A stretch of DNA of 64,000 nt from Gonocerus acuteangulatus (taxonomy: Eukaryota > Arthropoda > Insecta > Hemiptera > Coreidae). Positions 20,231-31,492 of this stretch are shown here, piece after piece (the stretch's first letter is position 1; each line of letters starts with the position of its first letter). Both the position numbers and the translations under genes were made by a program. The stretch is from the NCBI GenBank assembly GCA_946811695.1, contig OX328131.1:14286289-14350288 (forward strand), written 5' to 3'. Below the pieces are notes generated by a model that did not search any database, was not told the origin of the DNA, and was given only the letters and a program-made list of their open reading frames with translations.

Positions 20231-20977
20231 AATTGTCGGTAAGTCGAGTCCAGCTGTCGAGACACCATTTACGTTGTTGGGTTAGTTAAATTATTGGGTG
20301 ATTCGCTGGTGATGCTTGAGCGTAAAGTCGGTGAGTCTTGTGTATTTAAGCTGGATTCCGAATTGAAACAAACTCTGTACTCAATAAACAGTAGACTGAA
20401 CCGTAAAATATGAATGACAAGTAGTGATTACAAGATTTCGAACTGAACAAAATCTACAAATACATATTACAAAAAAAAATTACAGAGTACTTAATGCAAT
20501 AAGAAGTTACTAACGCACTTAGGAAAACGGATTTTTTGATTTTCGGGTTAAACAAAAATCAAAGACGTGGAAAAAGTGAGCCCAATTTTCATGTTAGAAC
20601 ATAATTCTCAATCAATTCGAAAATATAAACCAACCCCATGATAAGAGATGGCTCTTATCAGAATAAAGAATAATGCGGAAAAATAAAAAAAAAGCAAAAA
20701 TACATTTTGAGTCTTGGAGATAGAAAATTATTATTTATACTTGGCCATTGAAGGATATCGTATAAAGAGAGGATTCGAAGCCGAAACTTTATCTTAGGAA
20801 TTGTGCTAAAGTTTTGCTGACTCCCGTACTTCCTCTTGGACAACCTCCTAAACCCAGACTACTTCAGAAAGCAATGGGATCATGTCCGTTCCGGGTCAGA
20901 ACACTTTCCTATTGTATCATCTTGGTCAGAATTACAGGCGGTCCTTTGATAATAATATAAAGATCTCGGCGATTCCC
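20231..20977. other. Intron 3, non-coding
   Basis: Nothing recognised apart from an A run near 20470. Confidence 0.4.
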
Positions 20978-21114
20978 TTTTAGCGCGGTTACTCCCTATC
21001 TCCATGGGGAGAACCCGCTTATGAGGTTGACCTCATGACGCAATCCGCAAGTGCCGACTAGAAACTTTCACGTTTCAGACCCTATAGATCACGAAAATAT
21101 AGGTGGCCCAAATT

Positions 21115-21147
<33 letters not shown>

Positions 21148-22330
21148 TTGTCTGTTCGCGCTCTAGCAAGCTCAAAAATGGTCCGATTTTAACAAAATTT
21201 GGTACAAAAATCTGTCGTCTAATTTGAAAGGTCAAGTTCGTTAACCAGCAGAATCCGCCCACTAGAAGATAGTGTTTGGGGTGAAATTCGCGCAAAAAAA
21301 TCTTAACGCTTACGTTTTTGAGTTTATATGCTTGAAGGTACTTGTTTTATAGGTTTCTTAACATAAGAAAACGAATGAAACCATTTATAAGGCGATATCT
21401 GTAACCGTTCTTGAGAAAAGTGGATTCAATGTTTTTGTAAGTCATTATATTTTTGTGAATACTTAGAATCGCGGGATTCAATTGAAATATTTTCTACAAC
21501 ATGGGAATTAATCCTAACTAAGATGTTTAAAGTTTGGTTATATTTGGAGCTAAGGAAGTATGCGAAAAAAATATTTTATTAATAGAGATGAAAAGTTTTC
21601 GGATCTTCATACATTTTTCGTAACTATCTCGATAACGGTTGTGAAATCATTCTATGTGGAAGATGACCATTCGAATGCTTACTAAATTCTCTACAAAAAA
21701 GGTTCTGAAACTTAAAAAAAGTTTGTTTTGTTGTTTAAAAAGGGGGGTTCTCTTTGTTTATCTCACTTTTTAATTGTTTTTTTTATTTTAAATTGCATTT
21801 ATCAGTAAAATTAGTATAGTAGTAAAATAAGCTAAAAAACGGTGAAAGATATTGGTAATAATAAGTTTGGAGTGGCTGTGGTAATCAAGATGGTTGTGGC
21901 TAATCATGATGACGAAGTTTGTTTTGAATTCTCCTGTCTATATAACCTTCCTCATAGCCTCCAACTGAAGTTATCGTTAATTCTTATTTTATAGAAAGAT
22001 TTAACCCACGTCAGAATGGAATTTTATTCGCCATGAAACACATATTTACAGTTGATTATAACAGTAAGACGAATTTGCTAGTATAACAAGATACTTAAAA
22101 TGACAACGAATTTTTGGTTGTTGAGAATAGAGCCTTCTCAGCAAGAGCCAAAGAGTAAGTACGTTTTCAGTACATAATTATATTGACTTATACACATTAA
22201 GAATTATCCGCTTCTGAGTAAGTTGGCTACTGTCAGTTTCCTGTGATTTGTGATGCTAATCTATTCCATTTCTCGAGATGTACGTAACCGCGCTAAGATG
22301 ACGCAGTTCCTGCGAGTCGGACTTTTTAAA
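20978..22330 (+). mobile_element. Family A hairpin-ended non-autonomous element
   Basis: Starts TTTTAGCGCGGTTACTCCC, then GAACCCGCTTATGAGG, GACGCAATCC and AAGTGCCGACTAGAAA. It then has a (TA)n tract (about 21115-21145), CTTGTCTGTTCGC, GGTCCGATTTTAACAAAATT plus TGGTACAAAAATC, and CAAGTTCGTTAACCAGC. Its 3' end is ACCGCGCTAAGATGACGCAG, TTCCTGCG, AGTCGGACTTTTT. It is an older copy: the 5' hairpin carries substitutions. No coding capacity. Confidence 0.7.
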
Positions 22331-23139
22331 ATTATCAATATAAATAGTAAACTAGGTAGAAGATTAATAATTAAATAAAGACTGGCCTAATTTGACTGCC
22401 TGGAGCTGCAAAACTAAAAAAAATTTCCAAACAAGCTGCTTATGTTCACTCCGAATAAATGGAATTCCTGATATTATTGCAATATGTTTTTGTTAATTCG
22501 TATTTTTAAATCTTTGCCAAATTATCTTGTGTAATAATTGGTCAAATTTGAGTAAATCATAATATACCATCGACATTAGTGGATGATCTACTGTTGGATG
22601 GGAAAAGCTGCTTAAAACTTAAGAAAGTCACTAAATGACAACAGAATATTTCCTGAAATATAGACACTGCGCACTACCAATGCGCCCGAGTGGTATCGAT
22701 TTTTTTTTTTTTTTATTTAACGGCGTATCAACAATTTCGCGATTAACGCTGGTCTATCTACAGGTTGCCACCCTTAAAAATTAATTTTAATAAATACAAA
22801 AAAGGTTATTAGAAAATTATTGAAAAGCTATGAAAATTGTTGACTCGAACATTAGAACGACATTCCTGCGAAATATAATGCTACAAAACAAATGCTTGAA
22901 ACATCACCAGCATTAATAACCTATGGATATATGTATATATATATTTTTTTTATCAGTCCCGTAACAGGCCACGAGGGCCTTGAGGGGCAGATACTATAGA
23001 GATATCTGATTCATGACCATACGGCACACTAGGGAGATAGTTTGGTGAGTGCTATGCTCCGACCGCCAGATTTTCCCCTATGCTGCTTCGACTGCTAGAG
23101 GCATTAGGTTCCCTTTAATAAATTAATTAAAGGCTGGGT
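22331..23139. other. Intron 3, with a short SINE-like tail near 22700-22780
   Basis: At 22700-22780 a T run is followed by AACGGCGTATCAAC and ATTAACGCTGGTCTATCTAC plus AGGTTGCCACCC. The opposite-strand version is at 41449-41510. Otherwise nothing recognised. Confidence 0.45.
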
Positions 23140-23284
23140 TATCCTAGGGACCGTCAGGAAGGCCGAATTCAACCCATGAACGACGACACTAGAAGAAAAA
23201 ATCTTAAGTGCTTGCTCGGGATTTGAACTCAGGTCCTCCAGTATATGAGTCCAGTGTTCTACCCCTGAGCTAACCTTGCCCCCA
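23140..23284 (-). repeat. tRNA-derived SINE (family 2), minus orientation
   Basis: Minus strand: GGTTAGCTCAGGGGTAGAAC (A-box region), an anticodon-loop-like segment, GAGTTCAAATCCCG (B box), then the body CTAGTGTCGTCGTTCATGGG and GGATAACCCAGCCTTTAA. A tRNA-like head with pol III promoter boxes followed by an unrelated body is the SINE layout. Not a functional tRNA: no closed acceptor stem. Confidence 0.78.
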
Positions 23285-23289
23285 TATCC

Positions 23290-23590
<301 letters not shown>

Positions 23591-24139
23591 CAAATGGGAT
23601 AAAATCAGGCGACCCGAGCATAGATCTGAACAACCTGTAGCTAGTGTGTCCTTATGTCAAGAATGAGATGCCTCCAGAGCATCTGCCACTTAGAACCATA
23701 GTGGCCTTCCTTTTTTCTGAATTGTGAAAGTCGAGTAGCAAGTAGCGGAGTGCTGCTTATAAATTTGTTGCTTCTTGCCGAAATATCATTCTGGAACTCC
23801 AACCTTGGTACAATTGAGTGAATCTCCCCGCTTTGAGACTAGGATCAGGAAACCATAGAACAGTCTGTCTATCATCCGATAATTGGTTGACAATGGGCGA
23901 CCATAACTCAACCATGGCTTGGTCAATATCCATAGGTGAGTTGTTATCACCAACATCCATACCAGCGGAGATAGTAAATCTGAAGGTTTAATCCCCAACC
24001 TGTTGGACGCGGGTCTAATTCTCTCGTTAATCAAACCTATTTCCGATGGAGAATTAATAACCATTGATCGGAGAGGATTGAGAAAGACTCAATTAGATCA
24101 TTGCGATAGTCCTTAATTGATTGCACTCAAAGTTTTGCG
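23591..24139. other. Intron 3, non-coding
   Basis: A minus-strand open frame of about 90 codons (23786-24064) has no recognisable motif. Nothing supported. Confidence 0.35.
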
Positions 24140-24276
24140 GATTAGCACGTTTTAAGCCTCGCTCCAAAAGTTGGATCCTGATATTGACGTCAATCTGTTG
24201 ACGCAATCCGGCCGTGCAGATGAAAAATGGCCTCATTTAGAAACCATAGGTCATAAAAATACCGGTAATTCAATTT

Positions 24277-24340
<64 letters not shown>
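24140..24340 (+). repeat. Diverged family A 5' fragment with (TA)n
   Basis: TTTTAAGCCTCGCTCC is followed by GACGCAATCCGGCCGTGCAG, TAGAAACCATAGGTCATAAA and a TA tract (24283-24339), paralleling the family A head (GACGCAATCC...AAGTGCCG...(TA)n). The interior is missing after the TA tract. Confidence 0.5.
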
Positions 24341-24384
24341 CTGAAAGATGCTCATAATTATCCGTGGAGCTTATAAGAAGTTGG

Positions 24385-25005
24385 AACCCAAATTGGACCC
24401 GATATGATAGCCACCGACTGTTGGAAGAAAAACAAACACGTGCATCTCTATGAAGATCATTGGTACCGACCCGACCCGATCTGATGCAACTTGTTTGTTT
24501 CTAGACCGATTTCGGACAGACGACGCAAAATGGCGAGATACCAAATATTGTGTTTCAAAAAGGTCTACAGCCTCTTAATCTTAACCTGTGTTTCAATGCC
24601 TTTTTTTTTTTTTTTAATTGGAACGATTTTGTCAATTCAAATTTTTGTTTTTTGTTTCCTTGTTTATTAAATTACGTGGAAAGATCATTGTAACCATCAA
24701 ATGTTTGAAACCTTCGAATGTTTATAACCTTCTAGCTACCATTCTTATAAATAATTTTAAAATATTAATAATAATGGTTCACATTCAACCCAATCGAAAG
24801 TTTCTATGCTTATTAGGTGGTATTTCTTAAATGAATCACTCATTTCACTTCTCTACGAGTTCATTACTGACGATCTGCGACTAAATCGGATCGGATCGGA
24901 TTGGGACCAATGTAGGCACCCATGTCGGTCGCTGTCGGCCGTTGTCAGCCAAAAGAAACCGGACTGGATCGGATCGGGATCCTATGTAGGTTCAGCCTAG
25001 GATAA
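24385..25005 (+). repeat. Dispersed repeat D, copy 2
   Basis: Matches 12851-13335 and continues to a right end: GATCGGATCGGATTGGGACC, ...GGATCGGATCGGGATCCTAT, GTAGGTTCAGCC. This right end is an approximate inverted repeat of the left end of copy 1 (GGGTGCACCTACACTGGACC; CGATCCGATCC), suggesting a TIR-bearing element of about 0.6 kb. The target duplication was not resolved. Confidence 0.6.
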
Positions 25006-25093
25006 TACGTGATAAAAGGGTTTACTCTTAACTAGGTTCTGCATAAAACGTCTGTGTAATTTGTTCAAAAACCTTTGTCTACTTAATATGGAC

Positions 25094-25134
<41 letters not shown>

Positions 25135-25419
25135 CTATAGTTAGATCGTTTTGGCATGAACTAACTATAGATTTTTCAGAAAATCTAACGTTGTTTCTTA
25201 CCGAATGCCCATAATTTCTTTACGTCAGGATTTGTTCCATTAATAGCGATATAGAAAATATTTTTTTTCTACGCTTCCGATAATACGCCAAATTAACTTA
25301 TACTGAAAAACATTAAGATAACGCAGTTCCTGCGAGTTATAGGTTCATATTTGTTAAAGTACAGCGTTTGCTGAGAAATGCGGCCCTACTAATCGACTAT
25401 ATTAATATCAATTTTCCGA
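25006..25419. other. Intron 3, (TA)n and a family A 3' hairpin
   Basis: TA tract at about 25098-25131. Around 25312-25340, AAGATAACGCAGTTCCTGCG is a family A 3' terminus without the GGACTTTT. Confidence 0.5.
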
Positions 25420-25963
25420 GTAAATCCTCTATTTTCCACAATAAATACAGGTGTTGCAGGTAATTTCGCGCGAAAGCCAACCTAATACCTCCCCTTTGGC
25501 GGGAACCCCCCACCCTTTCTTCTGAGTTAAAGTTAAATTACATGTCATTCCGGACAACTTGAAAGTTCACTAGAAATCTAGCGAGTTTTAACGCGGCTTT
25601 TGTTGAGGATAAATTCTCTTTGATACATCACTCGTGAATTTTAATTACCGACTCTTTTCTCGTTAATGTAATTTATTCCCGTTTCTCTGGGCCGTGGAAT
25701 TTGCCGGCAAATTCGACGGGCAAATAACTGTCCGAATTTAACCGCTTTCCCTTTCCTCTTTATTTAACCTCACCCCTCCCCCCTTTTTAAATGATCGCTT
25801 ATTCCCTCAGTAAATAAATAAACAAGCGAAAAATTACATGAATAAATATCTCCGAATAATTCCAATGGATTGCAGAGTTTGATGTTTGCTGTGATTGGGT
25901 TTATGGAGTACATTTGTCTTAATTTGTTAAACAAACATCCCCGTGTAGAATGTAGTGTTAGTG
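25420..25963 (-). repeat. Long dispersed duplication, copy 2 (inverted to 4381-4924)
   Basis: Reverse-complement match to 4381-4924 over the whole length. The two lie in introns 3 and 1 of the same gene, about 20.5 kb apart and in opposite orientation. Confidence 0.85.
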
Positions 25964-26159
25964 GAGCGCCGTCAAATATTTCGTGAAAGAAAATATCCAA
26001 GAAAAATGTGTCGTACAAATACTACACGTGTTCTACAGGCTGATAACATGTTATCGCAATTTCAAAACATTGTAGCCACCAAAATACACAATGTTTCAAA
26101 GCTAAAGCTTGATCTTATTTTTATTGAATTCCTCCGCTTGACTTGGGCAAGAGAGAAAT

Positions 26160-26222
26160 TTAATGTTCCGTCACGCAGGAGCTGCATAATACATGCCTCA
26201 GGATGTTGGCAGTGTACGCCGC
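26160..26222 (-). repeat. Family B-like 3' terminus fragment
   Basis: CCGTCACGCAGGAGCTGCAT and CCTCAGGATGTTGGCAGTGT are the minus-strand counterpart of the terminus at 5970-6036. Confidence 0.5.
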
Positions 26223-26295
26223 ATAGTGGTGCGGAGAGACAAACTTCTCCAAAACAGTCCTCAAAAAAGTTGTTCAATCCCGCTTGAACTAAAAA

Positions 26296-26299
<4 letters not shown>

Positions 26300-26370
<71 letters not shown>

Positions 26371-26527
26371 GACGCGGTGACATCGAGTTCATTAGCGCCG
26401 ACATCCAGGGTGCAGCGAGGAATTTTCTCGCCATGAGATGAGAAAATTCCTTCCGCCGGTGGGGATCGAACCCACCATAACCCGCATATGAATCTAAAGC
26501 GTAAGCCACTAGACCACGAGGAGACCC
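26300..26527 (-). repeat. Full-length tRNA-derived SINE (family 1)
   Basis: Minus strand: a tRNA-like head CTCGTGGTCTAGTGGCTTAC with the B box GGTGGGTTCGATCCCCACC (a good T stem), then a body with GGAATTTTCTCATCTCATGG, AGAAAATTCC and GATGTCGGCGC, the 3' stem-loop GGCGCTAATGAACTCGATGT, and a long poly(A) (T run 26301-26369 on +). No acceptor stem closes the head, so it is a SINE and not a tRNA gene. It lies in intron 3 near the last exon. Confidence 0.85.
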
Positions 26528-26835
26528 CTTCAAATTAATTTGTGTGTATGTACATTTCAATGTAAGCATATATCTCTATTATTCAATGTCACGTAGGTTA
26601 AAAACAAGTCAAATTTGTGGTAGGTATGTTTTTATTGTTTGGTCAAGAAGTACCAAATTACATCTTTATTTTTAGCGTTAACCTTTTTCTTTTTTTTTTT
26701 TAATAGTTTCTTCAGTAATTGTCCAAATTCTTTAATTATCTACAATCTATCATCTAATCTGATTAACATTTTACTTTGTATTTAAAAATAAAATAATTAA
26801 TACATTATATCATATCAAATATTCTCATGTTCCAG
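26528..26835. other. End of intron 3
   Basis: AT-rich, ending ATTCTCATGTTCCAG at 26835, the acceptor of the last exon. Confidence 0.7.
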
Positions 26836-27112
26836 GTGCCCTGAGCTGAACGCCTGCATCAGTTCTGCCCTCTGGTGCGACGGATCCCGCCATTGCCCAT
26901 CTGGTTTCGATGAAGAGGAGACCAACTGCGCCTTCCAGTTCGGCGTCCCCGTCCTGTATCTGATGATCGGCGGCGGTGCTTTGATCGTCTTCCTCCTCCT
27001 CCTAGCGACGACAGCCTGCGTCAAGTGCCGCCAAGTCCGTCGGAAGAGGAAGCGATCCCCTCGCTATCCCCAAGGAGACCTCTACATGGACGGCAAGGAC
27101 TCGCTCTGTTGA
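26836..27112 (+). CDS. CUB/LDLa membrane protein, last exon: LDLa, TM, cytoplasmic tail
   Basis: The first base completes an Arg codon with the AG left by the exon ending at 11860. Then CPELNACISSALWCDG and SRHCPSGFDEEETNC complete a six-cysteine LDLa module begun by TIDC. A hydrophobic segment VPVLYLMIGGGALIVFLLLL is a single transmembrane helix, followed by the stop-transfer-like RQVRRKRKR and a short tail ending YMDGKDSLC, with TGA at 27110-27112. Partial residues 523-613. The orientation would be type I (extracellular CUB/LDLa, cytosolic tail). GC-rich sequence continues past the stop: in the same frame a second TGA at 27143 and then an open stretch ends KYDCDIWESPRDYF-TAG at 27218-27220. 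Confidence 0.93.
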
Positions 27113-27609
27113 CACAGCGTGGTCGCCCTCGAGACAACCGTCTGACATCATTCGTTCGCCCTCCGCGCGATCCAGAAGTACGACTGCGACATCTGGGAAT
27201 CGCCACGCGACTATTTTTAGGCTCGAGGTGCGACGCAGATTTATTGCTCAACGCGGGATCACTTCTTATTCTACTTCCAGTACCTCTTCCCCTTTATTTC
27301 CAGGAAATTCTAGACACATCTTCCAGCTCCAGCTGTTGTCAACAACACTATCACTGGCCTCAACAAATAGTTAATCACCTTAAACATTTGCTAGATAACA
27401 ACATTTAATTGTTCTCAGATGTAATAATTCACTCATTACCAAGATGGATGGAAAGAACGTTAATCCACGGCGGACTTTTTCGAGGGTCGTTTATAATAGA
27501 TGTTTCCGCTTGAATTTCAAGGCGTTTTTAGGCCTATAAACCAAAATGGACACAGCAAATACGAATAACAATGTGGAATAATTGATTTGTTATTATTTCT
27601 TATGTTTAG

Positions 27610-27615
<6 letters not shown>
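27113..27615 (+). other. Probable 3' UTR and downstream sequence
   Basis: High GC persists to about 27250, then falls to background, fitting a 3' UTR or an extended coding tail. No canonical AATAAA was found just downstream. Confidence 0.4.

Positions 27616-27687
<72 letters not shown>
27616..27687. repeat. (TA)n microsatellite
   Basis: Uninterrupted TA tract. Confidence 0.95.
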
Positions 27688-27691
<4 letters not shown>

Positions 27692-27786
27692 ATTTTCATA
27701 GTGGAGATGGAGATCGTTGCAGTGATACGAAGACAAGATATGGTTGCGATTCGGCTAGGAGAAAAAACGTCAGACCTTCAGGAAGA

Positions 27787-27850
27787 AATCTGTATTGGAC
27801 GTTTCGGCTGCACTTTGGTAGCCTTCTTCAGCTAAAAAATATATACAACT
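27787..27850 (-). ncRNA. Hammerhead-ribozyme-like motif 1
   Basis: Minus strand CTGAAGA, then a stem II region GGCTACC-AAAGTGCAGCC, then GAAACGTC. Stem II has one A-C mismatch. The flanks TATTTTTTAG and CCAATACAG can form an interrupted stem I. One extra A sits between CTGAAGA and stem II compared with the canonical core, so activity is uncertain. Confidence 0.45.
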
Positions 27851-27885
27851 TATAAGTAAAAAACAAAAAAAAAGCAGAAATGAGA

Positions 27886-27947
27886 AGTTGTATATATTTT
27901 TTAGCTGAAGAAGGCTGCCAAAGTGCAGCCGAAACGTCCAATACAGA
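27886..27947 (+). ncRNA. Hammerhead-ribozyme-like motif 2
   Basis: CTGAAGA at 27905-27911, a perfect 6-bp stem II GGCTGC/GCAGCC, then GAAACGTC. The ACGT in GAAACGTC is self-complementary, so stem III could form only between two copies, as in dimeric Penelope-type hammerheads. Extra A after CTGAAGA. Confidence 0.5.
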
Positions 27948-28175
27948 TTTCTTCCTGAAGGTCTGACGTTTTTCTCCAAGCCGAATCCCAACCATCCCTT
28001 GTCTTCGTATTGGAATTTTCGTTATAGGTGGAAGGTCAAAATTAAACCTAGTGAGTATAAAGGGAATTCAGCAGGCTTCCTCAGGTATCCTTTACAGAAT
28101 GAAAATAGGTTTCAGTCTGGGTGTTATTTATACCATTGGTTTTATATCCAGAAGACCTTAAAACTTTATCCCATT

Positions 28176-28790
28176 CGAGACTGATAGCAACTTTGGTGAC
28201 AACGGGCCGGCATGTCCCGTGGCCTGGTAGCCACTTTAGAGACAAGGCCATTTCTTCGCTTTGGGGCTGCATGCCACCGCTTTACAGCTTTTAGCGACAT
28301 CTACCAGTAAATTTTGATTTCTATAGTCACTCTTGGAAACGCTAGAGTTAATAAAAATGGAGTTTAAGCCTACAGGATTGGAGTTTTACTCTCCTACCCG
28401 GTCCCTTTGCATAGTTCGGGTGTCTCTGAAGGACCTTATTTGTGTTATACCAGCTTATTTGTACATAGAGATAATTGTCCATTTATATTATATTTGGATT
28501 GAGTACTAAACAAAAAAAAACAACAAAAAAAAAATGTCAGCATGCCGTTGACTGGTCTGAAGCCCAGAATGTAAAATGTTAACGGAAAACGTTATAAAGG
28601 AAGAAATAACCAAAGCTTATTAGGAGAAATAAGATGAGACGGTTGCAGAAGAATCAGGTTTTTGATGCCATCCTGTAGAACCAACTCGGGCACTGTAGAA
28701 ATGGTCTCCGCTCGATCTGAGGTATTGCGGGTTACCGTCTCGTAAGGTTAAAGTAACTGGGACCGTACGAGAATTATTGTTGAGTGAATA
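28176..28790 (+). repeat. Dispersed repeat E/F, copy 1 (no insertion)
   Basis: 28176-28300 matches 58478-58570 (AGCAACTTTGGTGACAACGG / AGCTACTTTAGTGACAACGG), and 28300-28790 matches 60135-60560 (CCTTATTTGTGTTA; AAAGGAAGAAATAACCAAAG / AAAGAAAGAAATAACGAAAT). In the second copy a family A element lies between the two halves. Confidence 0.65.
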
Positions 28791-29083
28791 TTGAAAAAAT
28801 TTGGGGAGGGTTCGGTATCATATCGTCCTATTTGGTTCATTCACACGGTGGTTATTTATTGTTTCATATCCTTTTTATATGGTCATAACCGAGAACTTCA
28901 AAAGATACCTACTTCAGTCTAAATAAAGTTAAAGTTGAACGATCGGATTTTGCCAAAATCTAGCCTTGCGCTCAACATAATTAATATCGAGAAGATGGAA
29001 ATAGTTAGCCGTTGCAGAGATACGAAGACAATATATAGTTGGGATTCGGCTAGGAGAAAAACGTCAGATTTTCAGGAAGAGAT

Positions 29084-29142
29084 CTGTATTTGGACGTTTC
29101 GGCTGCACATTGGCAGCCTTCTTCAGCTAAAAAATACAACTT
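29084..29142 (-). ncRNA. Hammerhead-ribozyme-like motif 3
   Basis: Minus strand CTGAAGA, GGCTGC-CAATGT-GCAGCC stem II, GAAACGTC. Flanks GTATTTTTTAG and CAAATACAG pair as GTATTT with AAATAC. Extra A before stem II as in the other copies. Confidence 0.5.
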
Positions 29143-29644
29143 ATAAGTAAAAAAATAAATATACAACTTGTAAGTAAAAAACAGGCAGAAATGAGTGTAG
29201 TATATACATAAAGACAATAAATTTTAACCAATCTTATTTGTAAACAATGAAAATACGGTAGTTGGAAAATAAACAGCATGTAGAAAGTAGTAAGTAAACA
29301 GTACAAAAAACTAATCAGTACAAAAAAGGAACATATTTCATATAGTGAGAAAAAACAATCTATTCTATAAGTGAATAGAATAGATTGCTATGTTAATACT
29401 AAAAATTGTATTCACTTATAGAATAGATTGTTTTTTCTCACTATATGAAATATGTTCCTTTTTTGTACTGATTAGTTTTTTGTACTGTTTACTTACTACT
29501 TTCTACATGCTGTTTACTTTCCAACTACCGTATTTTCATTGTTTACAAATAAGATTGGTTAAAATCTATTGTCTTTATGTATATACTACACTCATTTCTG
29601 CCTGTTTTTTACTTACAAGTTGTATATTTATTTTTTTACTTATA

Positions 29645-29703
29645 AGTTGTATTTTTTAGCTGAAGAAGGCTGCCAATGTGCAGCCGAAACGTCCAAATAC
29701 AGA
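29645..29703 (+). ncRNA. Hammerhead-ribozyme-like motif 4
   Basis: Inverted twin of motif 3 in the right arm: TTGTATTTTTTAG, CTGAAGA, perfect 6-bp stem II, GAAACGTC, CAAATACAG. Confidence 0.5.
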
Positions 29704-29762
29704 TCTCTTCCTGAAAGTCTGACGTTTTTCTCCTAGCCGAATCCCAACTATATATTGTCTTC

Positions 29763-30629
29763 ATAATTAATATCGTTCCCGAAGGAACCTAATCCGAAAA
29801 TGAACCCCTCCGGTCCTATTCTTATCTTTAAAAATAAGTCGCATTTTAATCCTGAAGCTGAATTTAATTAAAGCATCATTCAAATCCGTGTACAGCAGAA
29901 CAGAACTAAGAAGCAAATATGTGACACATTTATACAAACTAGTCTTCCACTAATATTTTTCAAAGTGTAACAATGAATCTTTAGACTTATTCTAATTTCT
30001 CAGATCACAAAGAACGAATATTATAAAAAACTAGTTCTATTGCATTTTCCATTTTTTAATTATATTCAGAATATAGCTAATTAAGAAATTCTAAGCGTTA
30101 AATTAAAACAAATATTTGAACGGAGTTTTCTTTAGGATTTGGCTAAGAGTTTTCTTTAACATTATTTAATCTTTAGTAGTGTATTACTAATTACTAAATT
30201 CAGTAAAGTTTTCTAGTCATTTTAAATTAGTTTGCTTTTCTGAAAATGTTTTAACTGCTGCTGCTTGCAGAGTTTTTATAATTGCCAACTTAAATACGTG
30301 CTCAAGGAATTCAACGAAATTTTTAAAATGTCTGTTCAGCTGAAACTGTATGTTATATATTTAATTTGTACAAGGCATTAAGTATGAAATAATACATACA
30401 CTATTTTCCTTGATTATATTTATATATATGTGTGTTAACAAAAATATTTGATTGAATTTCTAATGAACATTTATTAAATGAGACCTGTTGAGCTATTTTT
30501 CAATTATTTTTGATTTTGACAGGTTAAAATGCCCCCTAAAAAACTGTTACCGAAGTTACTAGTCATTCATGGACTGTTACAAACTACTAGTCATGTGCGT
30601 ACACAACACGCGAAAGTAAATATTGCCTA
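29763..30629. other. Non-coding, nothing recognised
   Basis: AT-rich; no repeat ends or coding signal seen. Confidence 0.4.
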
Positions 30630-30845
30630 CATAATGTTACCAGAGACAATTATTTAATACATACTTTTATCGTATTAAATATTTCTATATTTACCAAAGC
30701 CAAAGATAACTATTCCGTATTTATTGTTACCAAAGAGAAGAATTCCGTTTTTGCAGTTACCAAACACAACTAATCCGTACTTATAGTTACCAAACACAAG
30801 TATTTTTTATTTACAGTTACCAAAGAAAACTATTCCATATATACA
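30630..30845 (+). repeat. Degenerate tandem repeat with GTTACCAAA units
   Basis: GTTACCAAAGAGAAGAATTC, GTTACCAAACACAACTAATC, GTTACCAAACACAAGTATT and GTTACCAAAGAAAACTATTC recur roughly every 40 bases with a CCGTATTTA-like spacer. Confidence 0.7.
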
Positions 30846-31277
30846 CCAGGTTTCCAGTTAATATTCTCACATTTCTTCAATGCCCATGTTTCTCTTGTAT
30901 TCCTTGCGTTTTGTTTCTAATTTTTGCCCACTCTTTGACAGAAGCTGGAGAACTCTATGCTCAAGTCAGTGCTTAATTTTTTTCTTCTTACAACATCCAT
31001 AAACTTAGGGGATAATATGGTATCATAACACCCCTGAGACTACTTAAAACCTCAATTACTTGTTCGAATTGCCGGATGGTGGAAGTTGATGATCTGAAGG
31101 ATGTAAAAAAGGTCCGAAATTTCCAATGGTGTTTTATTTTTCAGAACAAAACCCCCTTGCTCCTAGATAAAAGGGCCATTTCATAGGTATTGAAAATGGG
31201 GCTCAGTCCCTGAGCACGTTCTGGCAAATAAAACATCTGTAGAAATTTCGGACATTTTTTTCATTCTTCTGATCTCA

Positions 31278-31413
31278 ATTACTGGTACAATAATGTGAAG
31301 CCCTCGCCCCAAATCAATACCTATAAGACTTTTCAATAAACCATCATTACTGGTACAATAATGTGAAGCCCTCGCCCCAAATCAATACCTATAAGACTTT
31401 TCAATAAACCATC
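31278..31413 (+). repeat. 68-bp tandem duplication
   Basis: ATTACTGGTACAATAATGTG begins two identical 68-bp copies at 31278 and 31346. Confidence 0.97.
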
Positions 31414-31492
31414 ATTTTGTTGAGGTTTTGCTATTTTAACCTTCTCCCAGGTTTGCCACCTTGAAAAGGTTATCCTGTTTCTTTTTCTCTTA

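Larger units (their letters stand above)
27724..28010. repeat. Palindrome with about 120-bp arms, Penelope-like end sequence
   Basis: The left arm (from ATACGAAGACAAG) is inverted as the right arm (to CTTGTCTTCGTAT) around a spacer of about 35 bases, with some mismatches. Each arm holds the CTGAAGAAGGC...GCCGAAACGTC motif typical of Penelope-like element ends. GTATTGGAATTTTC flanks both sides (about 27685 and 28008). Confidence 0.75.
29021..29762. repeat. Giant palindrome, about 355-bp near-identical arms
   Basis: 29021-29376 is the reverse complement of about 29410-29762 with almost no mismatches, around a 33-base spacer. Outer ends: GAAGACAATATATAGTTGGG and its inverse. The outer part of each arm matches the palindrome at 27724-28010, including the hammerhead-like motif. 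The rest (GTAAACAGTACAAAAAACTA and so on) is unique. The near identity implies very recent formation or conversion. Confidence 0.93.

Noticed and set aside
26450..26527. A functional tRNA gene
   Set aside because: T arm and A/B boxes are good, but no closed acceptor stem, and the sequence continues into a SINE body and poly(A).
27025..27408. 127-codon plus-strand frame overlapping the last exon
   Set aside because: Different frame from the LDLa/TM reading and no recognisable motif; most likely by-product of GC-rich sequence.
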